From Paenibacillus sp. MMS18-CY102 (lineage in GTDB: Bacteria > Bacillota > Bacilli > Paenibacillales > Paenibacillaceae): DNA of 32,469 bases. Of the stretch, positions 14,517-23,334 are shown piece by piece. Numbering within the stretch: the first letter of the stretch is position 1; every line of letters starts with the position of its first letter. The DNA lies in the NCBI RefSeq assembly GCF_009789195.1, contig NZ_WSTC01000045.1, positions 1-32,469 on the forward strand. Reading direction: 5' to 3'. The position numbers were made by a program, and so were the translations under genes. The notes under the pieces were generated by a model that searched no databases, was not told where the DNA came from, and saw only the letters and a program-made list of their open reading frames with translations.

Positions 14517-14906
14517 TCATACATTAACCTTATAATTCAACTTCAGTTCATCGCCAGTAACGCCTCTAATGCCCCAATTGGATTGCGGCGTTTCAAATAT
14601 GGTAATCTCGATATCTTCAGGCGAAATCGACAATTCATTGCGGATACGTTCAAAAAGCAGATGAATTAACTGTTTCTTCGATTCCGTTGAACGGCCTTCG
14701 AATACGCTAATCTCAATGACGGTATAAGCCTCCGTCCGTCCAGGCGCAAAATAAAAATCGTCCTGCTCCATCGGGAAAAACCGTTGGAACTTCTTATCTG
14801 CTGGGAGCTTAAATGCCTCCACAATGCAAGCATGAATAATTTCTGAATAGCGCGCCTTCAGAGGAGCCAGATGTTCCTTAAGCCCGAAAACTTTCACTTG
14901 AGCCAT
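14517..14906 (-). CDS. Tautomerase family protein lacking the N-terminal proline
   Basis: This 129-residue protein belongs to the tautomerase/MIF superfamily. The body matches a group common in Bacilli: the block RFFPMEQDDFYFAPGRTE, then TVIEISVFEGRSTESKKQLI, and a C-terminal IFETPQSNWGIRG followed by GDELKLNYKV. Classical members use Pro1 as catalytic base. Here the residue after the initiator Met is Ala (MAQVKVFG), so ordinary tautomerase chemistry is doubtful. The start ATG 14906 has GAGGCGAT six bases upstream; the in-frame reading to 15062 runs through the terminator of the next gene and is rejected. Single gene, downstream of the giant glucanase terminator. Confidence 0.8.
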   Translation of the reverse strand: MAQVKVFGLKEHLAPLKARYSEIIHACIVEAFKLPADKKFQRFFPMEQDDFYFAPGRTEAYTVIEISVFEGRSTESKKQLIHLLFERIRNELSISPEDIEITIFETPQSNWGIRGVTGDELKLNYKVNV

Positions 14907-14997
14907 GCTGATCGCCTCGCCTTTCCTAATAAGAATATGAACGCCATAATGCACCATCATAACACACAATTGTTGTTTAATCGTGTATATAAATCCA

Positions 14998-15044
14998 GAA
15001 AAAGCCGGGAAAGCCACGCTTATAGCGTGCTCTCTCGGCTTTTC
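14998..15044 (-). terminator. Terminator of the SLH-GH16 glucanase gene
   Basis: AAAAGCCG pairs with CGGCTTTT, with an inner hairpin CACGC/GCGTG. The structure has A and T tracts on both sides and looks able to work in either direction. It lies about 25 bases after the minus-strand stop at 15068. Confidence 0.85.
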
Positions 15045-15067
15045 CCACTTACTCTTGTGCAATAAAC

Positions 15068-18000
15068 TTAATTCGTAAACACTTGGAACTCGTAAATCGA
15101 GTAGCTGTAATCGATATTGCGTTCAAGGCCCTTCATTCTGACATATCGGCCATGCCCGGAAGCGGCGATCAAGTCCGTGCGGTCGGCATCGACTTGTTTA
15201 ACGCCCTTTTGCCCAAATGTCGCAATCGTCTGCCAGCTAGTTTCATCGGCCGGTGAATCAGAGACTTGGATTTCATAAGCTGCAGCCGATGCCCGTTCCC
15301 ATGAAATCTGAACCGCCGTAATCGTTCTGCTCTGGTCTAGATCGACATAAATCCATTGGTCGTCATTATTGTCTGCCGCTGCCCAACGGGATCCGTTATT
15401 GCCATCTGCCGCCGCTCCCGCGTTACCGCCGGACGAAGCTATCGCCGCCCCGTTAACAACAGCACTCTTATCGGACAAGCGAATAACGTTGATCGTGTAG
15501 GTTTTGTTCAATTGCGTTCCTGGCTTGGCAATCGTGAAAGTGACAGTGTTGTTGCCAACATTCAGGTTCGCACTATAGCCATTCGGGCCAGATGCAACCG
15601 CACCTGTTACCGAATCCATGTTGTTGTCCTGTGCCAATATCGCCGTAAAATCAACGCTTGCCGTCGCATTGCTAACGATGAGCGAATAACGCAGCGTATT
15701 TTGGCTAAATTGCGGCGTTAATGTTCCTTGGCTTGCTGCAAGCCCGTCCAGCCCGTCCGCTTTCGTTAGCTTAACGAGTCCAGCGACTGCGCCAGCCAGC
15801 GCGGTTAATGCATCGTTGACTTCCGTTTGCGCCGCATCTGCTTTTGCATACGTCGCATTCGCAACACCCAGTGCCGTGGATACGGCCAGCCATGAATCTG
15901 CTGAGTAATCCGCAGCATCCAGATTGCCAACTGCTGCTATTTGCTGCTTCAGATCAGCTTTAAACGCACGGTAATCAGCTTGGCTTGCGAACGGTTCGCC
16001 AGTTGCTGAAATTTCGTACAGCGAGTATCCATACTTAGCGCCGCCGAATGAGAACCGCTCCGTTCCTGTCATCCGAATATACCGTGCTGTAACGCGATCC
16101 GGGATGGAGATGGCATCCGTTGGGCCGCTGCCCGTCGTCGTGCGATATACCGTTACCCAGTTCACATTGTCATTCGAGACTTCAAGCGTATACGCTGTTG
16201 CGCGGGATGACTCCCAGTCGAGCTGAATCTTCGACACATTGTAGCTGTCGCCCATATCTATGGAGATCGACTGTGGATCGCTGTGGTCGGATTCCCAACG
16301 TGTCGTGATGTCTCCATCTACCGCTAACGCTGCATTGCCTGAGGTTCCTGTAATCGCTTTTCCTTTGAGCAAGTTAGCCGGCGTGCGTACGACATGAACG
16401 GTATACGCCTTCGGCACCCGCCCTTGCTGGTCAATGATGAAGGTGACCGCATTCTCGCCTTCTGCCAGCGTGGCTACATAATCGTTGCCATTCTTCGTTG
16501 CGCCGCCTACTAAGGTAATGTCATTGCCAGCAGCGACTGTTGGCGTCAGCGTAATGCTTGTTACGCCAGAAACAACTTTAACGGTGTATTCCGTCGTGTT
16601 GCTATCGAACGGCTGGTTAAGGCTGCCCTGATTGACCGCCAATGCCGCGAAGCCTTCCGCTTGTTCAACTTGAATCGGTTCGCCCGGCACGTCGATCTTA
16701 ATCGGGCTGCTCGATGTTGAAGCTTGCTCCACTGCTGGAATTTCCTCGAACCGGACTTGATCCACATACACGTCATGCGTGCCGGCTGCCGTGCCGATTT
16801 TGCCTAAGTTAAAGTCAATTCGGCTGTTCAGGTTCGTCGTTGCGTTCATCGTGAAGTCGAAGGTGTACGTTTTGGGCTGCGTCGTCAGCGGGACCGATTC
16901 ATATAAAGCGTAAGCATAGTTATTGCTAGGGTCATCGATCGTCAAGCGAAGCTTGCGGTTTACCGATGAGCTTGCTTCGAACGTGACGCGGTAGCTCTTG
17001 CCCTTATAGAGCGGTGCACCCTTCTGGCTGAATTGCAGCCCCCAGAAATCGTCGCCTTGTGCTGTAATCGCCATCTTCGTCTGGCCTTGCTCCGTCGTAA
17101 TCTCAGCGCCGCCAGCATTCTGCATCCATACATCCCACATATTTGTGCTGACATCCATGCTTCCGTTACGAATGACGTTTGGCGAGATTCTGATGTTATC
17201 CAAATTGTAGCCTGCACCAGCGAGCAACAACATCTGCGTGCCAGCGTTGAGATGCACGAGATCCGTTACCGTCTGGAATTGGGCATCTCCGCCCGTGTTA
17301 GGAAGATGCAGCGTCCGCGTATTCGGCTCCGCACCGCGGAACGTCAGCTTCGCCGCATCGCTGCTCGTCGCTACGCGATAGGACAACACGTAGTCGCCAT
17401 CCGTTGGAACCGTAACATTGTACTGGAGCCAAGCCGTAGCCGAACCATCTGGCTGGACTGCTCCATTAAGCGTTGTAAAGCCTTGCCCGTTCGTAAAGGC
17501 TTCCGCCTCCACCACTTGATATAACGGCTTGTAGTAGTTCGTCAGCTTCACGTCGTCGATAATAATATCCCCTGTGTTCAGGCCGAGATTAAAGGCAAGC
17601 CGTGCACTATTATCAGTTGCATCATTCATTGTGAAAATTGTGGAATACGTCTTCATTGTGTCATCCAACGCAAAAGCCATCGCGCCCGAATAGCTCGTAG
17701 CTGGGGCTTTGTCCTTAAACACTTGCACTTCAATCGACTGGCCGGCATTCGCCGCCCGAGCCTTGAAGGTCAGTTGGTACTGGTTGTCCTTCACAAGCGG
17801 AATGCCCAGCTGGCTGAGCTGCACCGATGATGCACTCGTACCGCTTTTCGTAATCGATGCTTTGAATTCACGTTCGTTAACGGCAGGATCAATGGAATGG
17901 ATTGCCGCAGCCGAGCTATCCACATTGTAATCCCAGAAGCCCATCCGCTCGGCGCCTTCGTCGAAGGTGCCATTGTATACGAGCCCGCCCAGTCCGGCTT

Positions 18001-20851
18001 CCGGACGCGGCGTCGGTACATTAGCCGCGAGCGACGATGCTGGCCCTGTGCCTGGATCGCGATACGACAGGCCGTCTTTCAGTTTGTAGACGCGAACATA
18101 GTCGACAAACATTTTGCTCGGAATAATCGTCGTCTTATCCGGGAATTGCGGCCACTCGCCGCCAACCGCCAAGTTCAGCTGCATGTAGAAGTCTTGGTCG
18201 AATGGAGCCGGCCACGTGATTGGCAATGTCTCCCCTTCACGTTTCGAGTACCAATCGTTCTGGCGTTGATAGAAAATGCCGTCTACGTACCAGCGAATTT
18301 CGCCCGGCTCCCATTCAATGGAGAACGTATGGAAGTCTTGCGAGAAGTCCATGCTGCCCGGCAATTCGAAGCTAGCATTCGAATATTTCCAAGGCAGGCC
18401 GTAGTGAAGTGTGCCCCATGCCTTATTCGGCTCGCTGCCGATCAGCTCCATGATATCGATCTCGCCTGTTGCCGGCCAAGGGCCGTACAGGTCGTAGTTC
18501 GTCGGCATCATCCAGATTGCCGGCCAAATGCCTTGTGACTTCGGCACCTTCGCACGAATCTCGTATTTGCCGTACGTCCAGTCGCCTTTGTACTGCGAAT
18601 AGAGCTTAGCTGATGTGTAATCGTGGTCTTGGTATTTTTCTTTACGTGCTTCAATGACAAGCGCTTTGTTCGAGCCGTCAAGCGGTTCGATCCGCGCATT
18701 CTCTTCGCGTGGCGTATAATATTCCAACTCTCGGTTACCGAAGCCGCCGCCTTTGTTTACGAAATTCCACTTGGATTCATCGATCTTCGTTCCATTGAAT
18801 TCGTCGTTCCAAGTAAGCTCCCAGTCCGCCGGATTCCGCCTAACTTCGCCATTGGCATCTGCCGGCTTTTCCTTAATCACGTATATGTGATAGACAGCGG
18901 TTGCTTTGCCCGGCTCCGTTACCTCGAATACAACCTCATTCGTGCCCGTTTTAACAGCTGCCGTATATTTGCCGCCTGCAACAGCCGCACCAGTGACCTT
19001 GCTCAGCGTGTTGTTCGCCGCAACTGCCGGGTCAAGCACAACAGACGTAACATTGCTGTACGTGCCGATCAAATAGTTAAATTGATTCGGGCGGAACGCT
19101 GGCGTCAGCTCCATCTTCAGATCATTGCCATTGCCGTCCTTGATAGAAATGCCAGCAAGCCCTGCCGCACGTACAATGCGGACGAGCGCCGCCATCGATT
19201 TCGTCAAGCCTTCTAGCGCCTGGTCCACTTCCGCTTTCGAAGCACCGTTAGAGAAGCTTGCTTCCTTCGCCGTAATCAATGCACTCTCAAACAAGGACCA
19301 AGTAGCCGGCGTGTAATCGTTCTGTTCCAGTTTATGGCCTGCCTCGATCTTCGCATCCAACGCTGTCTTGTCCACCATCGATGCTGTATTAGCTGTCAGC
19401 TTCACATTGTCGAAAAATACGTCCACCGGCGCCTTCGCGCCTCCCAACTGGAAGACGAGCTTGCCAGTAGGCGTAGACATGCCCTGCATCGTGAAGGTGA
19501 ACGTGTACGATCCCGCTTCCTTCATCAACGAGAATTTACGCGGTGTCGATACATTTTTCACGCCATCGCTTACGGTAACGACCATGTCGCGTTCGATCGA
19601 CGCCCGTGCGTCGAAGGAGACGGTATAGATCGTTCCGCTAGTTAGCGAGAGGCCCTCGCGGCTAATTTGTACGCTTGAAGCATCGTCCCCAGCGGACTGA
19701 ATGCTTGCTTTCATCTCGCCCTGTACAGCCGCAAGCGTACCAGCCGACACGCCTGTCGTTTCATTGCCCCAGAACGCTTTCCATTTGCCAAGCCCATTGG
19801 CGAAAGCGCCATCGTCGATGAGATCAACGATGCTGCCAGCGCCCGAACCTGAACCTGCGACGCCACCGCCGCCGCCGAATCCGCCACCGCCCATTCCGCC
19901 GCCTGCCGGGGCTTGGCCCAAGACCAGCTTGCCGTCCGTAACCGAAACTTGGTCGCCCTTCTGCAGATCGACACCGTTCAACGTCAGCGGAGCCTGAATT
20001 TCCGCTTGCTCGAGCGAGCCGCTGACCGTCACTTTGCCCCCGCCGATGATGAACGTCTTCCCTTGAACGATTACATTCGTCAGCGTGACATCGCCTGGCG
20101 CAATAATGAACAGGTTGCCGCTGATCACTTGCCCTGTAAGCGAAGCGCCTGAAGCACGCACAATGGCGCTGCCTTGACCGGTTCCCGACGGGAACGATCC
20201 CTGCGCGTTCGTGTACAGGCCAATCATCTTGTCCAACAAAGCTGCAATCTCTGCACGGGACAAGCCTTTTGCTGGCAGCAGGCTGCCGTTAGCATATCCT
20301 GATAGATAGCCATTCGTCGCCATAATGCCAACAGCTTCGCGTGCATAAGCAGCGATTGCCGCATTGTCCGAATACGCGCCAGCTGGCTTATTGCCGTTGA
20401 TCAGCTGGAATACCCGCGTCAGCATAACTGCTGCATCCTGGCGGCTTACCGTATCGTTAGGATGCATCGCCCCGTCTGGGTAGCCTTTCATATAACCTGC
20501 TGCTTTCGCTTTTCGCAGCGCTTCCTCGTACCATGCGCCGGCAGGCACATCGCCCATGGCCGACGAATCGCTTTGGCTGAATCCGAACAAGCTGTTCAGA
20601 ATGACAGCAAATTGTGCACGCGTCACCGATTCGTCCGGGTGGAACTTTCCATCGGCCAAACCTTTCATAATGCCCGCTTGTACCCAACGGTTAATAGGCG
20701 CAGCCGCCCAATGGGCCTGCACATCTGAGATCGCGCCTGCCTGCGTAACCGCTGCTGGCGTTGGGCTCGCCTGTGCCGCCATCGTGGCCATGCCCGATAA
20801 CAAGTTAACGAACAAAGCTACTGCTAATGTGATGCTTAGTCTTCGCACCAT
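15068..20851 (-). CDS. S-layer-anchored multidomain glycoside hydrolase family 16 (laminarinase-like)
   Basis: This 1927-residue surface enzyme is probably an endo-beta-1,3(1,3-1,4)-glucanase. Order of parts: signal peptide (about 1-28); three SLH repeats (about 42-85, 98-145, 158-212) for binding cell-wall polymer; a short beta-solenoid-like segment (228-312); a glycine-rich linker (315-338); a CBM4/9-like module (342-490); a FIVAR-like helical pair (495-560); a cadherin-like sandwich (565-660); the GH16 domain (675-925) with GEIDIMEL, nucleophile Glu797 and acid/base Glu802. There follow a CBM4/9-like module (957-1105), a CBM6-like module (1110-1225), another CBM4/9-like module (1227-1370), cadherin-like (1400-1490), F5/8 type C (1495-1620), FIVAR-like (1625-1697), cadherin-like (1700-1790) and F5/8 type C (1795-1927). 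The start ATG 20851 has AAGGAG eleven bases upstream. A cre site lies upstream, so carbon catabolite repression is likely. Domain names beyond SLH and GH16 are by pattern. Confidence 0.92.
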   Translation of the reverse strand: MVRRLSITLAVALFVNLLSGMATMAAQASPTPAAVTQAGAISDVQAHWAAAPINRWVQAGIMKGLADGKFHPDESVTRAQFAVILNSLFGFSQSDSSAMGDVPAGAWYEEALRKAKAAGYMKGYPDGAMHPNDTVSRQDAAVMLTRVFQLINGNKPAGAYSDNAAIAAYAREAVGIMATNGYLSGYANGSLLPAKGLSRAEIAALLDKMIGLYTNAQGSFPSGTGQGSAIVRASGASLTGQVISGNLFIIAPGDVTLTNVIVQGKTFIIGGGKVTVSGSLEQAEIQAPLTLNGVDLQKGDQVSVTDGKLVLGQAPAGGGMGGGGFGGGGGVAGSGSGAGSIVDLIDDGAFANGLGKWKAFWGNETTGVSAGTLAAVQGEMKASIQSAGDDASSVQISREGLSLTSGTIYTVSFDARASIERDMVVTVSDGVKNVSTPRKFSLMKEAGSYTFTFTMQGMSTPTGKLVFQLGGAKAPVDVFFDNVKLTANTASMVDKTALDAKIEAGHKLEQNDYTPATWSLFESALITAKEASFSNGASKAEVDQALEGLTKSMAALVRIVRAAGLAGISIKDGNGNDLKMELTPAFRPNQFNYLIGTYSNVTSVVLDPAVAANNTLSKVTGAAVAGGKYTAAVKTGTNEVVFEVTEPGKATAVYHIYVIKEKPADANGEVRRNPADWELTWNDEFNGTKIDESKWNFVNKGGGFGNRELEYYTPREENARIEPLDGSNKALVIEARKEKYQDHDYTSAKLYSQYKGDWTYGKYEIRAKVPKSQGIWPAIWMMPTNYDLYGPWPATGEIDIMELIGSEPNKAWGTLHYGLPWKYSNASFELPGSMDFSQDFHTFSIEWEPGEIRWYVDGIFYQRQNDWYSKREGETLPITWPAPFDQDFYMQLNLAVGGEWPQFPDKTTIIPSKMFVDYVRVYKLKDGLSYRDPGTGPASSLAANVPTPRPEAGLGGLVYNGTFDEGAERMGFWDYNVDSSAAAIHSIDPAVNEREFKASITKSGTSASSVQLSQLGIPLVKDNQYQLTFKARAANAGQSIEVQVFKDKAPATSYSGAMAFALDDTMKTYSTIFTMNDATDNSARLAFNLGLNTGDIIIDDVKLTNYYKPLYQVVEAEAFTNGQGFTTLNGAVQPDGSATAWLQYNVTVPTDGDYVLSYRVATSSDAAKLTFRGAEPNTRTLHLPNTGGDAQFQTVTDLVHLNAGTQMLLLAGAGYNLDNIRISPNVIRNGSMDVSTNMWDVWMQNAGGAEITTEQGQTKMAITAQGDDFWGLQFSQKGAPLYKGKSYRVTFEASSSVNRKLRLTIDDPSNNYAYALYESVPLTTQPKTYTFDFTMNATTNLNSRIDFNLGKIGTAAGTHDVYVDQVRFEEIPAVEQASTSSSPIKIDVPGEPIQVEQAEGFAALAVNQGSLNQPFDSNTTEYTVKVVSGVTSITLTPTVAAGNDITLVGGATKNGNDYVATLAEGENAVTFIIDQQGRVPKAYTVHVVRTPANLLKGKAITGTSGNAALAVDGDITTRWESDHSDPQSISIDMGDSYNVSKIQLDWESSRATAYTLEVSNDNVNWVTVYRTTTGSGPTDAISIPDRVTARYIRMTGTERFSFGGAKYGYSLYEISATGEPFASQADYRAFKADLKQQIAAVGNLDAADYSADSWLAVSTALGVANATYAKADAAQTEVNDALTALAGAVAGLVKLTKADGLDGLAASQGTLTPQFSQNTLRYSLIVSNATASVDFTAILAQDNNMDSVTGAVASGPNGYSANLNVGNNTVTFTIAKPGTQLNKTYTINVIRLSDKSAVVNGAAIASSGGNAGAAADGNNGSRWAAADNNDDQWIYVDLDQSRTITAVQISWERASAAAYEIQVSDSPADETSWQTIATFGQKGVKQVDADRTDLIAASGHGRYVRMKGLERNIDYSYSIYEFQVFTN

Positions 20852-21343
20852 GTTGTATCATTCTCCTTTTTGTACTGTCATGTTGTTACAACCCGAGTGT
20901 TTGAAAGCGTTTACATTGCCAGTCAAACGATTCAAACCAAAGCTAAATAACTCCATTCAAAATGAGCGTTATTTTTCGACATAAATCTCGCTTTTCCCAC
21001 AAGACTTTATACCTATTCTAATACGCCGGTGTACAATCGAGATATGTAACGGATCAACGATTTTTGATGTTTATTAACGAAACTAATTGATGAATTCTTC
21101 CTGTCTTTCCCCCTAATACAACGTCATTAATACTTTTTTATAATAATAAATTCAAAAGGTGGAACAATATAACATCATATTTGTTTCATACTAATCTGTA
21201 ATGCATCTTATGCCTCCCCCCCAATATAAAGGCTCTGTGCTCCTTACCCCGCGGTCCCTAAACTTGCATTCGGCGTGCATGTCTTTCATACTTGAACTTG
21301 TACCAATCCTATACATAGAGCTATGAGCGAGGAGAGATCACGA
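20852..21343. other. Divergent control region between the glucanase and an SDR gene
   Basis: This A/T-rich spacer of about 490 bases has no coding signal. It holds the glucanase ribosome site, the cre site and possible -35 boxes TTGACT and TTGAAT (minus strand, about 20922-20937) without a convincing -10. On the plus side there is the GGAGAG ribosome site of the SDR gene. Nothing else was recognised between about 20960 and 21300. Confidence 0.6.
20902..20915 (-). promoter_or_regulatory. cre site (CcpA operator) of the glucanase gene
   Basis: TGAAAGCGTTTACA matches the cre consensus TGNAANCGNTNNCA at every defined base. It lies 51 bases upstream of the glucanase start, next to possible -35 boxes. 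Binding of CcpA would repress this glucanase when a preferred sugar is available. Confidence 0.75.
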
Positions 21344-22063
21344 ATGACTTTACAAAACAAAACCGCCATCATTACAGGTGCTGGCAAAGGAATCGGCAAA
21401 GCAACGGCAATCGCGCTTGCCAAGGAAGGCGTTCATCTCGGTTTGCTCGCTAGAACGTCCACTGATCTGGAGCAGCTTCAAGCGTCGCTTACGAGCGAAT
21501 ACGGCATCAACGTGTACATTGCAACTGCCAATGTATCCGATAAAGCAGAAGTCGACCAAGCGATTGCTTCGCTGGTGCAAAAGCTCGGCTCCATTGAAAT
21601 CTTAATCAACAACGCAGGCATTGCCCAATTCGGCACACTGCTCGATATGGACCCAGAGCAATGGGAACAGATTATCCAAACGAATTTGATGGGCACCTAC
21701 TACGTGACGCGTGCCGCCCTCCCTACGATGATTGCGCAAAACAGCGGCAGCATCATTAATATTGCTTCAACAGCTGGTGAGCGCGGCTTCGCGACGGGCT
21801 CTGCTTATGTCGCTTCCAAGTTCGCTGTCATGGGCTTGACGGAATCGCTTATGCAAGAAGTTCGCAAATCCAATATTCGCGTGACCGCCCTTACGCCAAG
21901 CACGGTCAACACCCCGCTCGCGCAAAACGCGGGACTAAAAATCGGCGACGAAGACCGCATGATGCAGCCTGAGGATGTAGCTGATTTGATCCTCGCAGCT
22001 TTGAAGCTGCCACAGCGCGTATTCATTCGGACGGCGGGCATTTGGACGACGAATCCACAGTAA
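21344..22063 (+). CDS. SDR family oxidoreductase, 3-ketoacyl-ACP reductase-like
   Basis: This 239-residue classical short-chain dehydrogenase has cofactor motif TGAGKGIG (11-18), NNAG (89-92) and catalytic Ser142, Tyr155 and Lys159 (YVASK). All are intact, so it should be an active NADP(H)-dependent enzyme. It resembles the FabG-like stand-alone reductases of Bacilli; the substrate is not evident and no fatty-acid genes are near. The ATG at 21344 was chosen because GGAGAG lies upstream of it. An earlier in-frame ATG at 21323 comes before that ribosome site and lacks one of its own. The gene is single and ends in a very strong terminator. Confidence 0.85.
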   Translation: MTLQNKTAIITGAGKGIGKATAIALAKEGVHLGLLARTSTDLEQLQASLTSEYGINVYIATANVSDKAEVDQAIASLVQKLGSIEILINNAGIAQFGTLLDMDPEQWEQIIQTNLMGTYYVTRAALPTMIAQNSGSIINIASTAGERGFATGSAYVASKFAVMGLTESLMQEVRKSNIRVTALTPSTVNTPLAQNAGLKIGDEDRMMQPEDVADLILAALKLPQRVFIRTAGIWTTNPQ

Positions 22064-22074
22064 AATGGCAAATG

Positions 22075-22122
22075 AAAAGAGGGTGACTCAAAAGCAGCGC
22101 TGCTTTTGAGTCACCCTCTTTT
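22075..22122 (+). terminator. Terminator with 24-bp perfect arms
   Basis: This is a perfect 48-base palindrome: the arm AAAAGAGGGTGACTCAAAAG continues CAGC and is followed directly by its complement ending CCCTCTTTT. It lies 12 bases after the SDR stop, has A and T tracts at both ends, and should stop transcription in both directions. The arms are longer than usual for a terminator. Confidence 0.85.
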
Positions 22123-22123
22123 C

Positions 22124-22307
22124 TAACGGACCTCAGAGCCGCTATTGCCCTCCAAAGTGCCCATTGCAGAATTGTAACGGACTCCACTGCCGTTATTTAG
22201 CCATTTTGCTGCCTTATGAGGGCAATATGGACTAAATAACGGCTGCTCGGTCCGTTAGAACGTAAATGTGGCTGATTTTGATCAAATAAGGACTGTGTGG
22301 TCCGTTA
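22124..22307. repeat. Nested inverted-repeat array of four 24-base units
   Basis: Two forward units (starting 22124 and 22175) and two reverse units (ending 22257 and 22307) share the pattern TAACGGAC, about seven variable bases, then CCGTTATTT. Offsets are 51 bases on the left and 50 on the right, so the array is nearly symmetrical about 22216. The inner pair continues into a hairpin (CCATTTTGC... with ...GCAATATGG), giving a stem of nearly 40 bp. It lies in noncoding DNA after a terminator and looks like a dispersed intergenic element. Confidence 0.7.
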
Positions 22308-22347
22308 GAACAGCAGTCTGAGGTTGAGCGGCAGCGGACGGAGTTTC

Positions 22348-23259
22348 CTACTTCTCATCCACCATCCGGTTCGTCAACGCGCCCAACTTCTCAATCTCTA
22401 TCGTCACTACATCACCGTCTTTCAAATAAATACGCTCGTCCACCGGCTTGCCGAGCACGACGCCCTCCGGTGTGCCCGTCAAGATGATGTCTCCCGGATA
22501 CAGCGTCATATGCTGGGAAATATAGCTGACGATCTCGTCGCAGTGAAAAATCATGTCCGATGTGTTCGAATGCTGTCTCACTTCGCCGTTAACGGTGCAT
22601 TTGATAGCCAGCGCGTTCGGATCGCCTACCTCATCTGCCGTAACCAGATACGGCCCAAGCGGGCTGAATTTATCGCAAGACTTGCCCAGCAGCCATTGCT
22701 GCGTTCGCATCTGAAGATCGCGGGCGGACAGGTCATTTGCATTGCAATAGCCGAACACGTGGGAGAGCGCTTGCTCCTTGTCCACATACTTCACCTGCTT
22801 CCCGATAACGATGGCAAGTTCAGCCTCATAGTCGACTTGCTCCGTTACCCGAATCGGAAGCGGAATGTCATCGGAATGTGCAGCAATCGCATTGTCGAAC
22901 TTGTTGAACAGAATTGGGTACTGCGGGATTGGTGCATTCGTTTCTTCCGCATGCTTGCGATAGTTGAGGCCGACGCAGATGATTTTGCCCGGTTGTGTAA
23001 CGGCTGGTCCATAACGAATCTCTGATTCCTCATACAGAAACCGGCGCTCTCCCGCCTCGCCGCTCAACACCCGATCAACATACTCCGCTAACAACGGTAC
23101 ATAAAGGTCCCCCTGTGCAATAACCCCCATCATGTCGACTTCGCCTTGCAACCCTTCTCCCGGCACAGCCTTCAAAGCCTCCGTCACATCCAGTACGCCA
23201 GCTTCCAGCTTGATGCCAAGATGATAGCTGCCGTTACAGTCAATTGTTACGAGTTTCAT
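22348..23259 (-). CDS. Fumarylacetoacetate hydrolase family protein
   Basis: This 303-residue protein has an N-terminal domain of about 85 residues and the FAH fold after it. The metal-binding residues Glu145 and Glu147 (DYEAELA) and Asp176 (NANDLSARD) are present, as are the conserved GLNYRKHAEE (97-106) and GTPEGV near the end. Family members cleave or decarboxylate C-C bonds of ketoacids formed in aromatic or sugar-acid degradation. The exact reaction is not readable here. ATG 23259 has GAGGAT upstream. It follows the 23335-24774 gene on the same strand with a 75-base gap and no terminator, so the two may be cotranscribed. Confidence 0.88.
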   Translation of the reverse strand: MKLVTIDCNGSYHLGIKLEAGVLDVTEALKAVPGEGLQGEVDMMGVIAQGDLYVPLLAEYVDRVLSGEAGERRFLYEESEIRYGPAVTQPGKIICVGLNYRKHAEETNAPIPQYPILFNKFDNAIAAHSDDIPLPIRVTEQVDYEAELAIVIGKQVKYVDKEQALSHVFGYCNANDLSARDLQMRTQQWLLGKSCDKFSPLGPYLVTADEVGDPNALAIKCTVNGEVRQHSNTSDMIFHCDEIVSYISQHMTLYPGDIILTGTPEGVVLGKPVDERIYLKDGDVVTIEIEKLGALTNRMVDEK

Positions 23260-23334
23260 TCGGAACCATCCTCTCTTCGTATATCCCTATCGCTGCGGCA
23301 CTCAAGCCATCTGCTGCCCCACACCCAATTTCCG

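Noticed and set aside
22124-22307. CRISPR array, because of the regular 50-base spacing.
   Set aside because: Only four units, in two orientations and with variable cores, and no cas genes nearby.
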